A DNA stretch of 64,000 bases, taken from Anopheles merus (lineage: Eukaryota; Arthropoda; Insecta; Diptera; Culicidae). The position numbers were made by a program, and so were the translations under genes. The stretch is taken from positions 49,098,037-49,162,036 of the forward strand of contig NC_054082.1 of the NCBI RefSeq assembly GCF_017562075.2. Direction: 5' to 3'. The notes beneath the pieces were generated by a model. It did no database searches. It worked only from the letters and a program-made list of their open reading frames with translations, and had not been told where the DNA came from. Positions 23,563 to 34,718 of the stretch are shown piece by piece; the stretch's first letter is position 1; each line of letters begins with the position of its first letter.

Positions 23563-25500
23563 TTCTGTCCAGTACTGCATTATTAATTTTTTTTAAAGAT
23601 CTCACATGATTTGGAGATTAATTAATTTACTGGTTCCCAAACTTTGTTTAACCAGCATAATTGATGGTATCGCCCTTTCAGTTTGGGATAACATGTCTAA
23701 ACAGTAAAATGATTGGGTGAGAAAGGGGGATAGGTAAACTTCTCTGGTTCTGAAGCCGATAAGGTGCCTGTTTCGTTCCTGCTATTGATTCTGCTGGTAG
23801 TCTGACCATTTCCGGCAGTGTATATGCAGTGGCGTAAAAAAATTGGCGTATAAATTCAGTGTATACATTTATTAAATAAATTTAATGAGTTTTAAGATTT
23901 GATTATAGTACAAAATAGTTAAACCTCTGTACTGTCGATGTATCATGAACGAGGATTGTTAACTTTAAAGCCGTCAGTGTATCTCCAATTCTCACGTTAC
24001 AGAATGTTATTAACGTGGCGATTGTATCAAAATAAACTTTGACAAAATAAACCATTTGAATATCGGTCGTTTAATTGTTTTCAACGTTATACCTAGTTTT
24101 TCTCATTATTGTTTGTATAAATTTGCAAAGAAATGTTGTTGCCAAAGAACCTGGTAAAGAGAGTTTAATTGAATTTAAATGGAAGTTTAATACATTTCTT
24201 CTTTCTTGGCGCTATAACCGTGGTAAAGACCTGTATCAGTGACTTATTGATGTACCTATAGCTGGGAAGTCAGTTCTTGTGTACGCTTCACACGGGGCTT
24301 GAAGTGTTCTATGTAACATTTTAATAACATCATGATTTGCAACCAATTTAAAAACAACATTTTTTATTCAGATCCAACAGTCACTTAGTGTTGCTATATC
24401 AATGCGAATTGAAGCTAACTAATTAAAGCTAACCTTACTATGAGAACAGCCAATTTTAAGTAAAATCAATTACATTGCTAAATAATCAGTTCTTGTTAAA
24501 AAATTGATCATTTACTTTCCGTAAACGTGGGCCCGAGTGAACTGTATTGTGAAACCTCATTAAAACTAACAAAAGAAGCTTGTTTCATAGCATGTTCCAT
24601 AGCGTTCTAAATTGTCTCGAGAAAACTAGCCACCACTTCATCTACAAGTAGCACCAGTAAAGAAAAAAACACATTCCCTGATAACAATCTAATAGCTCCC
24701 AGCTAATGACTTGCTTACGCAAGCTAATTGCTTGCGGTGCACATTTAATAAAACGATGCTTTGGTCCCTTGGTGGACATTGTAAACAAAACAAAAACAGC
24801 TTCAAAATCGATACATAAAAAATGCCCTACCCAGTAATGTCCGGCGGCTTTGGTCGCTGGTACGGCAACCGAATTTTGTCGTCCAAGCCCGCAATCAATT
24901 AAGCGTCTGTAAATCAAACATAACGTCCCATCGATCAATGTTTCAATTTTGTTCAATTAATGCTGCTGCACATTTCAAACGAGCTGGTCAGTGTGGGACA
25001 CTGGCGAAAAGTGATCCAGAATTTAAAGAATCGAACTAGATAGATGAAACACAAAAAAACGTATATTTATACATTGTCATCCAATTAAAATACCATGTTT
25101 TTTTAATAATAACAAAGGAACACGACACGACCTATTCCTATTGAAAATTAGAAGAGTCGGGCATCTGCAAAAAAAATCTAAAAAAGTGAATGGGTTCTTT
25201 TATTTACCACAAAAAATGAAATGCAAAAAGGGTTCTGGAGTGGAATTAATTGAACCCAATTAACAATTATGTACGGCAACGAATTAGTAAGCGCAACACA
25301 AATTAAATTTGTAAGCAGCAAAACGGTGAAAAGGGCTAAAAAGCGAGCACACACTCACCTGACTTGATGGTGTGTTTTATATCGTTAGTGTTCCGTAAGA
25401 GCGTGCACTTGGGCATCAACAAACCGGATGTTATTATTTTTTCGTTTTCCTTTCACACATAAAAAGAGGACGCGCTCTTTTCACCACCAGGCGTCTCCAT
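23563..25500. other. AT-rich intergenic DNA
   Basis: Apart from the SINE fragment at 24195-24305, nothing is recognised. The hAT-like word CAGTGGCGTA at 23830 stands alone without a partner end or target duplication. Confidence 0.4.
24195..24305 (-). repeat. Diverged SINE200-type fragment
   Basis: On + it reads 'ttcttctttcttggcgctat', then 'cagtgacttattg', then 'gggaagtcagttc' and 'ggggcttgaagt'. This is the order of blocks in the better copy at 49781-49986 (tail to head). It is heavily mutated and the far tRNA-like head is lost. Confidence 0.5.
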
Positions 25501-27650
25501 TGGCCGTTGCACGTGCCATGGTGTGACCTGACTTCATTCATACGTGGTACTGGAGCTCTGAAACGACCCAGACCATCGTCATAGTCTGTCAGTGAGTGCC
25601 CTGTAATTAGTGCACATTGTTGCTGTCTCGTTCACACAATTGTCGTATAGCCTGCTTTCACCGCTACACGCAGTAGGCAGAATCATTGACGATTGCAAAC
25701 TTCTATCCGCCAGACATGAGCGATAAAGGTGAAACACTCACGATGAGTGACCAGTTTCCTCGCTCCCGTGAAAGAGTGCCCGTGTGTAGAATGGTGAGCG
25801 TCTTGGCACAGTGACAGTCATAACATAAACAACTGCCCCACGATCTTCCAAGCTGCTCGGAACACCGTCGCTCACACTTACACACTCGTTATTGCCAATT
25901 TCAATAGCAGCATGTGCGAACGCACACTAGCACATTACTAGCGAGTTGGGGATGATTGTGAGCGGAACCGACGGAGCTTGGGGGGAGAGAGTTTGCCACC
26001 GAGTCCCCGAGACTGTCGCGCTCAGGCGTGTTGGAGTTGCGGCCGCAAACGGTCGGACGCCACCGACACACCGACACGCGATGATGATACGCCAGTTCCG
26101 ATGGAGGGGTCTTTGAGGGCGCATCTTCTCCGAAATGATAGTGTTCTGCTTGGCACGTGTCCAATCGTCTCGCCCGGATTGCGTTTGCTGCTTGTACGGT
26201 TGTGAGAAAGTAAGCAATACTACCTTCACCTTTCGCTGTGTGTTGCGATAGAAGACGTTAGAAAGAGTTTAGCTAAGACAGAGTTTTAAAAAGTGTACTT
26301 TAGCTCGTTTAGTATGTAAACAGTGATGACTGTTAGTTTTGTTGTCCAGGTACGGGGGTGTGTGGGGCTCGTGCAATTATGTCGCCTCTTGTTTGACCCG
26401 GGGGTGACACCATCAGCTTAACTCGGGTGTGACTCAAGGTGGATGAGTATTCACGGTGGAAGGGCAAATAAATTGAAATGACGTTCTAATTTGTCCCAGT
26501 AAAAAATAAGTACAATCAAATATTTTCTAGATGGCCAGAAACCACGACAGAGCGTCGCGAAGTGTATTGCGTCAAAATTCGTCTATAATTACATAAAAGG
26601 CCAACTTCAAGCTAACTGTAACCTCAAACGGTTACGACGATGTCCTCTCGCGGTGACGATTGGGAAGCGTTCCCATCATTTGCTTGAGATGAGCTGTGTG
26701 TGTATGTGTATTTCTGTCTGCGTTTCACCTTCCGCCCCTTTGTTGCTATTCCCTGTGCCGTTTCCTTTAGCCGTTTCCTGGACCATGCCGAGAGTCGTAA
26801 TCTGCTGCCGTAGCTGTTCACTCTCTTTGAGCTGGAATTGTGGAGACAACTCAAACCCCCGAGCACGCTCCCGGGATGAGTGACGAACGTGTCGGCGTGA
26901 GTGCACGCGTTAAAAGGTGGCTTTGCGATAACGTAACGCACAGCGCGTGCGGGACACGGGCAGCCACATGGTAAATATTGACAAACGGGTCGATTGCCAA
27001 TCGGTCAGCGTCAGTGATCAAGTGCAGCTGTGGTGTGCTAGTGGTGTTGATGAATTACAGTGCGCGGCTCCATTGCTCGATTCTGGGCTTCCGTGAGTTG
27101 CAAGTGTGCGTGATTGTTAGAGAAGCGTAAGAAAACGTGCCGCTCGTCGACTGGAACGGTTGTAGTAGAGCTGCCATCGCAAAATTGTGTACCAATAAAT
27201 TGTAGCATTGTTTGTGTGATTCAAAGTGCTCTATTGCGTAAATTGTCAGCCAATCGTTTGGATTCATAGAATGAGCGGCACAGAGAGAATGAGAGAGAGA
27301 GAGATAAAGAGAGAAAGAAAAAGAAAAGGAGCGCAAGAAAGGCTGAGCGAGACAACCGCCAAACGGTTGATTAGTCCCACGACAACGACATGACAGTGAC
27401 AGCAAAACAATCAACTCGATCAGCCAAACAAACACACACACACACACACGCCTAGCAGCTTCCATTTCAATGGGGTTTGAGTTGGACGATTGAATGAAGA
27501 AGTGACGCGCATCAGTTTGCGGCTTTCTGATTAGCGATTGGCATCGGTGTTCGGTGTTAAGCGAACTGCGAAACGATACTATTAAACAAATGACCCGGGC
27601 GACAGATGGGACGCACACGATTGATCAAGGGAACGATCAAACGATCGATT
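25501..27650. other. GC-richer block without a supported gene
   Basis: The block differs from the AT-rich surroundings and has few transposon fragments. Open frames of up to 187 codons exist on both strands but are made of simple repeats (GA run at 27290-27310, AC run at 27432-27448) and show no domain. It may contain non-coding first exons or enhancers; I see no decisive signal. Confidence 0.35.
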
Positions 27651-27928
27651 GAAATGAGTATGCTGTCTTGGTGTGCTGTCTGTAGTTTGCGACCACCGTG
27701 GGCTGATTCATTGTTGGGTCAAAGTAAATGAAACATAACGAATTCCATGCACAGAAGAACAGTTTTCATTGTTCAATATTAGGAGCCATTTCATTGGGTT
27801 TTATCAAGCATGGAAGTCTGTTATTTATGTGACTTTTTATAATATTGTATTGTCTTTTCGTATTATTCAGTTTGGTACTTTCACTCCCACCATTGGTTAG
27901 TTTTCTCGTTTTACGTTTTAAAATAGTT

Positions 27929-27936
27929 TTCTAGAG
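27929..27936. repeat. Left target-site duplication of the outer hAT element
   Basis: TTCTAGAG directly precedes the terminus CAGGGGTCTCC at 27937. The identical octamer follows the right terminus at 42239-42246. Eight bases is the hallmark length for hAT elements. Confidence 0.93.
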
Positions 27937-28084
27937 CAGGGGTCTCCAAACTTTACAGTTTGCGGGCCGCATTGCTTCACAAACAGTGGCGCGTTAAACG
28001 GTGGGCGGACTGGGCGGCCGCCAGGGGCCCCGGCGATCTAGGGGGCCCCGTCAATATGGATTTTCGACTTCGTCTCGATTCCAA

Positions 28085-28110
28085 CCCCCCCCCCCCCCCC
28101 CCCCCCCCCC
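28085..28110. repeat. Poly(C) tract of 26 bases
   Basis: An uninterrupted C run lies 101 bases inside the left end of the inner hAT element. Similar runs occur at 30118-30133 (G), 30295-30317 (C, interrupted by T) and 41868-41879 (C, 12 bases), the last 78 bases inside the right end. Confidence 0.9.
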
Positions 28111-28432
28111 GGTTGGGGCTTAAACCATCGTTTTCAAGACTTTTTTAATGAATTCCTTTTATTCCCACTGCTTCCCTCACTGCATTTTGAGGGCCCCAAG
28201 CTGCAGAAAACCGGGGCCCCATACTACTCAAAGCAGCACATTTTATGTTCTAAGAAATCTGCCAATACTTTCATAATAAGTCGCAAGCAAAGAACGCGCG
28301 ACACGCGCGTACAGCTCAAATCAATACAATTTCAACATCGTTGACACAAAGCATTGGACAGAGCGAGAAACCGTATTTTTTTGTTGTGGTGTGGATGTCC
28401 GGTGCACTAGACACCCAAACCACGCAGAGACA

Positions 28433-28716
28433 CTTGCTGCTAAAATCCAATCCACAGAACGCTGCGCTTAACTACCACCGAAAACCCGTTACACAAGCAC
28501 AGCATACAACACACCCAAACAAAAATTTAAAGGCCTCGAAACACAGGATCAATACACCGGCTCGTAGCCGGTATAATTAGCAGGAAAAATTGACAGACAC
28601 CAAGCAAGCAACGGTGCTCCAGTGGGTAGAGGTTTCATTCGAGAAACGATTTCATCGATATCGATGTGTGCGCTCTTCAATTTGGCTTGGATGAAACGTG
28701 CCTGCGCTTGTCTGGG
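28433..28716 (+). repeat. 284-bp repeat unit, first copy
   Basis: It matches 29708-29991 without indels at an offset of 1275 bases. The copies share 'ggctcgtagccggtataatt' and 'gaaacgatttcatcgatatc'. A more diverged version occupies about 29301-29545. The units lie upstream of the intact transposase inside the inner hAT element. The short open frame inside has no known domain. Confidence 0.88.
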
Positions 28717-28761
28717 GGTGGTATTCATATGTCTAAAAAGAAAAGGTATTCTATGTCTATA

Positions 28762-29027
28762 TTAACACTTTGAACGCCGGCCTGACGTCACAGTTTTTCG
28801 AGTGAGCACGTAGCGCATGGCAAGAGAGCGATGAGAGCGACAGTTTCTTGTGCCATTGTTATCACTCTTTTGTTCCATTGCGATAAGCGGCGTAGCACAT
28901 GTCGTTCTCGTTCTCTCTTTCCTACCTCATTCGTTCTCGAGAGAATCACCGAGAGCGTCAGATGCCAAGCTGAACGGTGAGCAAAACCGTCATGCGAATT
29001 TATATGACACGGCGCTTAAAGTGTTAA
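28762..29027. mobile_element. piggyBac-like MITE with TTAA target site, 258 bp
   Basis: TTAA flanks both sides (28762-28765 and 29024-29027). The ends are CACTTTGAACGCCG and, in reverse complement, CACTTTAAGCGCCG, a 14-base inverted repeat with two mismatches. There is no coding capacity. The TTAA site and ends suggest the piggyBac superfamily. It is nested in the inner hAT element. Confidence 0.7.
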
Positions 29028-29158
29028 TATTAAAATGATGTTTTATCACTATTTACATACAACTTTTTGCGTGAAGACAAAATCAAAAACCGTTACGGCT
29101 ATACCAAAACTCAAAGGTGGTTTAAGGGTCCCATCGATTATGTGGACTCTACGATGAA

Positions 29159-29242
29159 GGGGCCCCGTCGATAAGGGGCTGTGTCGGTAAGGGGCCCCGT
29201 CGGTAAAAAGGCCCCGTCGATTAGGGGCCCCGTCAATAAGGG
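29159..29242. repeat. Tandem GGGGCCCCGTCGATAAG-like motifs, cluster 1
   Basis: Five imperfect copies of a 16-20-base unit (ggggccccgtcggtaa and variants) sit in a row. Further copies occur at 29548-29641, and single related words at 28022-28052 next to the left terminus. Sub-terminal repeats are typical transposase-binding sites in hAT elements, so that role is plausible here. Confidence 0.8.
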
Positions 29243-29547
29243 TGTCCATTTGGTGTCTTGGTGGTGATGGTCGGTGCACGTGCTCACCGAAAAAACGCGG
29301 AGACACTTGCAGTTAAAATCAAATGCATAGAACACAGAACAGAACACTGCGTTTAACCACCAAAGAAAACAACAAAAAAACAGACAAAAATTTAAAGTTC
29401 CCTACACAAAATTTCAATACATCGGCTCGTAGCCGGACAAATTAGCCAGAAAAATTGACACCAAGCACGCGTCGCTTCAAAAAGCCTAGTAAGGTCGTTT
29501 GGTTCAACGGTGCTGCAGTGGGTTGAGGTTTCAGTGGAGAAACGATC

Positions 29548-29641
29548 GGGCCCCATCGATGAGGGGGCCCGTCTATAAGGGGCCCCGTCGGTAAAAAGGG
29601 AATCCACAAAAAAGGGGCCCCGTCAATAAGGGGGCCCGTCT
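29548..29641. repeat. Tandem GGGGCCCCGTCGATAAG-like motifs, cluster 2
   Basis: Five imperfect units, including 'ggccccatcgatgagg', 'gggcccgtctataagg' and 'ggccccgtcaataagg'. They lie between the diverged and third copies of the 284-bp unit, suggesting that the motif cluster and the unit were amplified together. Confidence 0.8.
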
Positions 29642-29707
29642 ATTTGGTGTCTTGGTGTGGGTGGTTGGTGGACGAGCTCATCGAAACCATATCCCTTGCT
29701 GCCAAAC

Positions 29708-29991
29708 CTTGCTGCTAAAATCCAATCCACAGAACGCTGCGCTTAACTACCACCGAAAACCCGTTACACAAGCACAGCATACAACACACTCAAACAAAAA
29801 TTTAAAGGCCTCGAAACACAGGATCAATACACCGGCTCGTAGCCGGTATAATTAGCAGGAAAAATTGACAGACACCAAGCAAGCAACGGTGCTCCAGTGG
29901 GTAGAGGTTTCATTCGAGAAACGATTTCATCGATATCGATGTGTGCGCTCTTCAATTTGGCTTGGATGAAACGTGCCTGTGCTTGGCTGGG
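29708..29991 (+). repeat. 284-bp repeat unit, last copy
   Basis: Collinear with 28433-28716 with few substitutions. This copy lacks the piggyBac-like MITE that follows the first copy. The junction to the right reads 'ggggcccctatacatgtt'. Confidence 0.88.
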
Positions 29992-30428
29992 GCCCCTATA
30001 CATGTTTGCAGATGTGTGCCGTAAGTTGTATGATACTAAAATGTTCACACGAGGCCCCCGGGCGAACTTCGATTTTCAACGGAGAGTAGGGAAACATTCA
30101 ACAAAGAGGATGGGAGCGGGGGGGGGGGGGGGGTTGCTGCTTAAAATTTCAAAAAACCAGTGTGGTAAATATGATGTTTTACACACACAACACCTGCTAG
30201 ATATTATTTGAACATCACAAAGACAAAATGGTACATCTGCAACTATATTAAAACCAGATCTCAAAAGCCCCGTCGATGCTGAGGTTATTTCGAACCCCCC
30301 CCCCCCCTCCCCCCCCCACGCAACCTTATCAATCATCCTGTATATGGGGCCCAAGTTGTACAGTTCCTCAATCGGAAAATTGGACAAATCTCGAGTTCCA
30401 CCAAGTTTTGTCCGATTGAGATACTTTT

Positions 30429-30935
30429 GAAGGATGCTATGATTTCTTTAAAAACAAAGAAAAAAAGAAGAAGTGGTCTGGACCCATTTCTACCCATCGC
30501 AGAACACTTACACATTGAAACCGACATTTGTCCATAATGTTACCTAAGTAGGAAACGCACAACGCGAAGACACGCGCTCAACTCAAATCAATAGCATTTC
30601 ACCAGCATTCGCCCAACGCGTTGGGTAGAGCGAGACACCATACATATTTGCTGGTGCGTATGACCGGTGTATGTGCACAGAAACCAAGAACCAACATTGC
30701 TACGAAAATTAGAAACACAGCACGCTGTGTGTCATACCTACCCCGCCCCACCAAAACCACACAATGGTCACTAATATTTTCTTTAGACTCCCGAGCTGCA
30801 CATGTGAAGGATGCTATGATATCTTTAAAAAAAGAGGAAGTATTCCGGACTCTTTTCTACCCGCCGCAGAACACACACATTGAAACCCACATTTGTCCAC
30901 ATTGTTACCTAAGTCGGAAACGCAGAACGCTGCGC
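30429..30935 (+). repeat. Two diverged direct repeats with 377-bp period
   Basis: 'gaaggatgctatgatttctt' at 30429 recurs as 'gaaggatgctatgatatctt' at 30806. Similarity continues through 'acattgaaaccgacatttgt' and 'gttacctaagtaggaaacgc' for about 125 bases. A further echo (cgcagaacgct, 'gggcagagcgagaaaacatg') is at 31036-31162. These belong to the same amplified family as 28290-28440. Confidence 0.7.
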
Positions 30936-31765
30936 CTCTAACATATCCCCCCTCCCACCCAGTTTTTTTATTTGCGTATTTGCCAAGGGCTGTTGAACTG
31001 TTCAAAATGTACCCAATTTTTTTACCCATGTAAGATTCGCAGAACGCTCTTATTCATTCGAGCTTACGTTCAGGAAGTTGTCTCACTTGTACCCAAGCCA
31101 AAAAAAACATATGCCTTTACCCACCGTTGGTATGAACGTGTTGGGCAGAGCGAGAAAACATGTTTGTTTTGGAGATAACCGAAGAAATGAGTATTCAACC
31201 ACGAGGATGAATAGAAACAATTCCTGCGAAAATTGGAAGCACGCGCTTCACACCCACCCCTTGTCGCATGTGCGTGTTTGGGATGTTTTGTCTATTTTCG
31301 GTTCCACATCCGTGGTGCTTCTTGTTTTCTTCTTCCCACGAATGTTTTATTTGAAAACCAAAGGATCTGGATTATTGGTTCACTTCACTTTTGATCGTTG
31401 AGTCGTCAAGTGCATTTTTGTTGCGAGTGATACATTGTGCCGTGGAAAAAAATTTGAAAAATCAGTGGTAGTGACTGGGCAATTTGTAGAAAATTTCTAG
31501 TTACAGCAATTTTCGTCGGCTGTTCAGGGAGTATTTAGCTGTATATTAGCTGTATATTTATAATCATCAACTTTATATATGTATATATTTATCGTGTTAA
31601 TTTTAGTGTTCTTGTTAATTTATATCTGTATATATTAATTTATCGTGTATATATTCATTCAGTTAGATTACTGAACGTTAACGAAGCATACTGAAGCATA
31701 ACGAATTTTTTTCTTGTGAATATTTTTCTGAATATATTGTGTGTGAGAGCGAGAGATAATTAGAA

Positions 31766-34255
31766 ATGAAGCGTTACCAAAGTGGTGCAGAGAAGCGCAA
31801 AAAAAATAAGAAAGAAGAGGAATTTATTGCCTCACAAAAAAATGCTATGGATAAATTTTTGCTACCAGACCCCAAAACGTCTGCTAGTAAATGCACGGAC
31901 GAGTCTTCTGCATCTCATTCTAAAGATGATATAGAAAATAATAGTCCGGCAATAAATGAACTTTCTGAGCTTCAGCAGGCTATAGAACCGATAGCATCGT
32001 GTTCATACACTAACCGTAAAGACATCGCGCTTTGGAGACGCCCCTTCACAGATGAGTTTGTTGACTTTGTAGTAAAAAACAAACCATCCAATTTTGGTAG
32101 CATACAAAATTCAAAAAAACTTTACAAAGATAATAACAGTGAATATTATAGGAGTCTGATCAATGATCATTTTTATAGAAAAAAGAAAAATGGAAATGTA
32201 GAAGAGAGAACATGGCTCGTGTATTCAGAAACAACGAATTGTGTATATTGCTATCCTTGTGTATTGTTTTCTAAATCCTCTTCAAAATTTATAACAGGAT
32301 TGGATAACTGGAAAGCTATTACTGCCCTTTTATCAGAACACGAGACATCTAAAGAGCACATAGCATCAATGTCTACTTTATATAAAAGATCAAGTACGGT
32401 TAATAGAATTGATACCGAGTTAGTTCTAGAAATGGAGAAAGAAGAAAAGTACTGGAGAGAAGTGCTAAGGCGAGTAGTCAGCACTATAAAATTGTTAGGC
32501 CGCTTAGGGATAGCTTTCAGGGGACATGATGAAAGTGAGCAAAGCCACCGAAAGGGAAATTATCTCTCTTGTCTTGAGTACTTAAGTGAGTATGATGATT
32601 TTTTGAAATTACATTTAGAAAAGCACAGCTTTCAAGGTCGCGGGAATGTAAATTATTTATCAAATACTATTTGTGATGAATTTTTAGAGATAATTAGTAA
32701 TAACATCAAAAGCAAAATAGTAGACGATATTAAGTCAGCTATTTATTACAGCATAATAGTAGATTCCACTCCCGATATAGCTCATATCGATCAACTAACG
32801 TTTGTTATAAGATATGTTTCATTGTCTGGGCAAATATTTGAACGATTTTTGGGCTTCATTCCGATAGATAGGCATAACGCTTCTTATCTGGAACAAGAAG
32901 TTCTTGAAAAATTAGAAAAATTGGGATTAAATATTGCACACTGTCGGGGTCAATCATTTGATAATGCATCAAATATGTCGGGCAAGTATATGGGCTTACA
33001 AGCTCGCATTAAACAACATAGCCCAAGTGCCGTGTTCATACCGTGCGCAAATCACTCTTTAAATTTAGTAGCTAATTTTGCTGCTGAAAATTGCAAAAAA
33101 GCCGTTAATTACTTCAGTTTCATACAAAAAATGTATACATTTTTTTCTTCATCAACTCATCGATGGAAAGTGTTATTAGATAATTTAAACAAGGGTCAAC
33201 ATCAATCAGCCGTATTACTGAAAAGATGTTCTGTCACTAGATGGTCAGCTAGAGCGGATGCAGTTTCGGCATTAAATGTTGGTTTTAAGGACATCCAAAA
33301 CGCATTGTCAGATATTTGTAACGATGAAGTTGAAAAATCTGCTACAGTCGATGAGGCAAATTCACTTCTCAAGCAGATGGTAAAACCTGACATTGCGTTG
33401 TTGACCATCATATGGAATACACTTTTACAAAGAATTAACGCAACAAGTAAATCGCTTCAAACTGTTGAATGTGAATTATTTAAAGGTGTTTCATTAATTA
33501 CCTCTTTGGTTAGATTCACAGACAACTTTCGAACTGATTTTTCAAAGGTTGAAGAAGGAGCTAAGGAGCTGTCCAATTTGTCTTCATTGTTTACCGAAGA
33601 AAAACGAACACGCAAGCGAAAATTGTTCTTTGATGAATCTCGTGAAAATGAACATCAATTTACAGACAGAGATGATTTTATCGTTAATACATTTTATGCC
33701 ATATGCGACAATATAAAAGCGCAACTTACACAAAGGACAGAAAAATATGAAACAGTATTGGAACCATTCAGAGTTTTTTATGACTTGAATATGTCGGCAG
33801 AAAATCGATCCAAATTGATTAAAGCTCTATCAGAAATGTACAAAAATGACATTGAGGTTCATGGGTTGCAAGAAGAGTTAGAGCAATTCATACTTTTTCT
33901 CAAAGAAAACGATGATTTAAAAATAATAGATTCCGACAACAATACTGAAGGTAACAATAACATTAAAGTTGACATTCAGGCATTGTACAAAGTGGCTAAA
34001 GATATGTCATGCACGTTCCCAAACATGGAAACATTATTGAAAATATTTCTAACGATTCCCATTTCTAATGCTTCTGGCGAACGATCTTTTTCTGTTTTAA
34101 AACGAGTTAAGAACTATTTACGTAACTCGATGGGAGAAGCCAAGCTTAACAATCTTGCTATCTTATACATAGAACAAGATTTGATGGATCAAATTGATAC
34201 AGAGGCAATTATTGAACAGTTTGCCAGAAGGAAGAGTAGGAAAAAACATTTATAA
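31766..34255 (+). CDS. hAT superfamily transposase, intact, 829 aa
   Basis: The enzyme cuts and pastes hAT elements by binding their ends and cleaving DNA with a DDE-type active site. The frame is uninterrupted from ATG 31766 to TAA 34253-34255. A Lys-rich N-terminus (KRKKNKKEEEF) is a likely nuclear signal. A TTF-type zinc finger is seen at about 150-200: Cys162, Cys165, His192 and His198 are candidate ligands. The catalytic triad candidates are Asp333 (VDSTPD), Asp399 (GQSFDNASNMSGKY) and Glu772 (SGERSFSVLKRVKNYLR). The C-terminal hAT dimerisation segment spans about 745-810. This order is typical of ZMYM1-like or Tip100-type hAT proteins. The frame is AT-rich, unlike the host genes. All key residues are present, so activity is possible but unproven. 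Confidence 0.93.
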   Translation: MKRYQSGAEKRKKNKKEEEFIASQKNAMDKFLLPDPKTSASKCTDESSASHSKDDIENNSPAINELSELQQAIEPIASCSYTNRKDIALWRRPFTDEFVDFVVKNKPSNFGSIQNSKKLYKDNNSEYYRSLINDHFYRKKKNGNVEERTWLVYSETTNCVYCYPCVLFSKSSSKFITGLDNWKAITALLSEHETSKEHIASMSTLYKRSSTVNRIDTELVLEMEKEEKYWREVLRRVVSTIKLLGRLGIAFRGHDESEQSHRKGNYLSCLEYLSEYDDFLKLHLEKHSFQGRGNVNYLSNTICDEFLEIISNNIKSKIVDDIKSAIYYSIIVDSTPDIAHIDQLTFVIRYVSLSGQIFERFLGFIPIDRHNASYLEQEVLEKLEKLGLNIAHCRGQSFDNASNMSGKYMGLQARIKQHSPSAVFIPCANHSLNLVANFAAENCKKAVNYFSFIQKMYTFFSSSTHRWKVLLDNLNKGQHQSAVLLKRCSVTRWSARADAVSALNVGFKDIQNALSDICNDEVEKSATVDEANSLLKQMVKPDIALLTIIWNTLLQRINATSKSLQTVECELFKGVSLITSLVRFTDNFRTDFSKVEEGAKELSNLSSLFTEEKRTRKRKLFFDESRENEHQFTDRDDFIVNTFYAICDNIKAQLTQRTEKYETVLEPFRVFYDLNMSAENRSKLIKALSEMYKNDIEVHGLQEELEQFILFLKENDDLKIIDSDNNTEGNNNIKVDIQALYKVAKDMSCTFPNMETLLKIFLTIPISNASGERSFSVLKRVKNYLRNSMGEAKLNNLAILYIEQDLMDQIDTEAIIEQFARRKSRKKHL
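32240..32359 (+). other. TTF-type zinc finger region of the intact transposase
   Basis: Cys159, Cys162 and Cys165 lie in TNCVYCYPCVLF, and His192 and His198 in SEHETSKEHIAS. In related hAT proteins this fold recognises DNA; assignment of exact ligands is inference. Confidence 0.7.
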
Positions 34256-34718
34256 CATAATAGTCATTGTTTTTTTATATGAGTTTTATCATGTTTAATA
34301 TTATTTTCTTATTTAACATTATTTATGCTGATTATGTTTGTATATCACGTTTAATGCATAATTTGAGCAAATAAGTGTATATATTACGTATAAGTATAAG
34401 TAGAGCTTTTATTTTGTTATTTATTAGTTTTTGGCGATTTACAGGTTAAGATCTTTTTAATAGAGGCGAATGAAGGCAATGGGCTCAAAGTCTCTCTAAA
34501 AATAGTAATAAAATATATTTAAAGTGCTCGAACCCTACTAAGCTTGCATGTGATGAGTATGGTTGTGCGAGTTTACAGCTGTAAACCAACTCATTTCTGT
34601 ATACGTCAAAGACAAAAGAAAAAAGAGAACGCACTTGAGATGACGTCTCTACTGAAGCGGGCTAAGATGATATTGTTTTTATCTTCGTGGTTTAACACTA
34701 CCGAGTTTTTTTTAAATA
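34256..34718. other. AT-rich DNA 3' of the intact transposase
   Basis: No gene is seen. The sequence is AT-rich after the stop and contains no copy of the element's terminus, so the original right end next to this gene is not here. Confidence 0.5.

Noticed and set aside
23829..23840. Isolated hAT-like terminus CAGTGGCGTA
   Set aside because: No partner terminus and no 8-base duplication could be found nearby.
27055..27618. 187-codon minus-strand frame
   Set aside because: It is largely the antisense of GA and AC repeats, giving hydrophobic and Ser-rich low-complexity sequence. No homologous pattern is recognised.
29159..29641. CRISPR-like repeated GC motifs
   Set aside because: Units are directly adjacent and variable with no unique spacers of constant length, and the genome is eukaryotic. 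They are sub-terminal transposon repeats.
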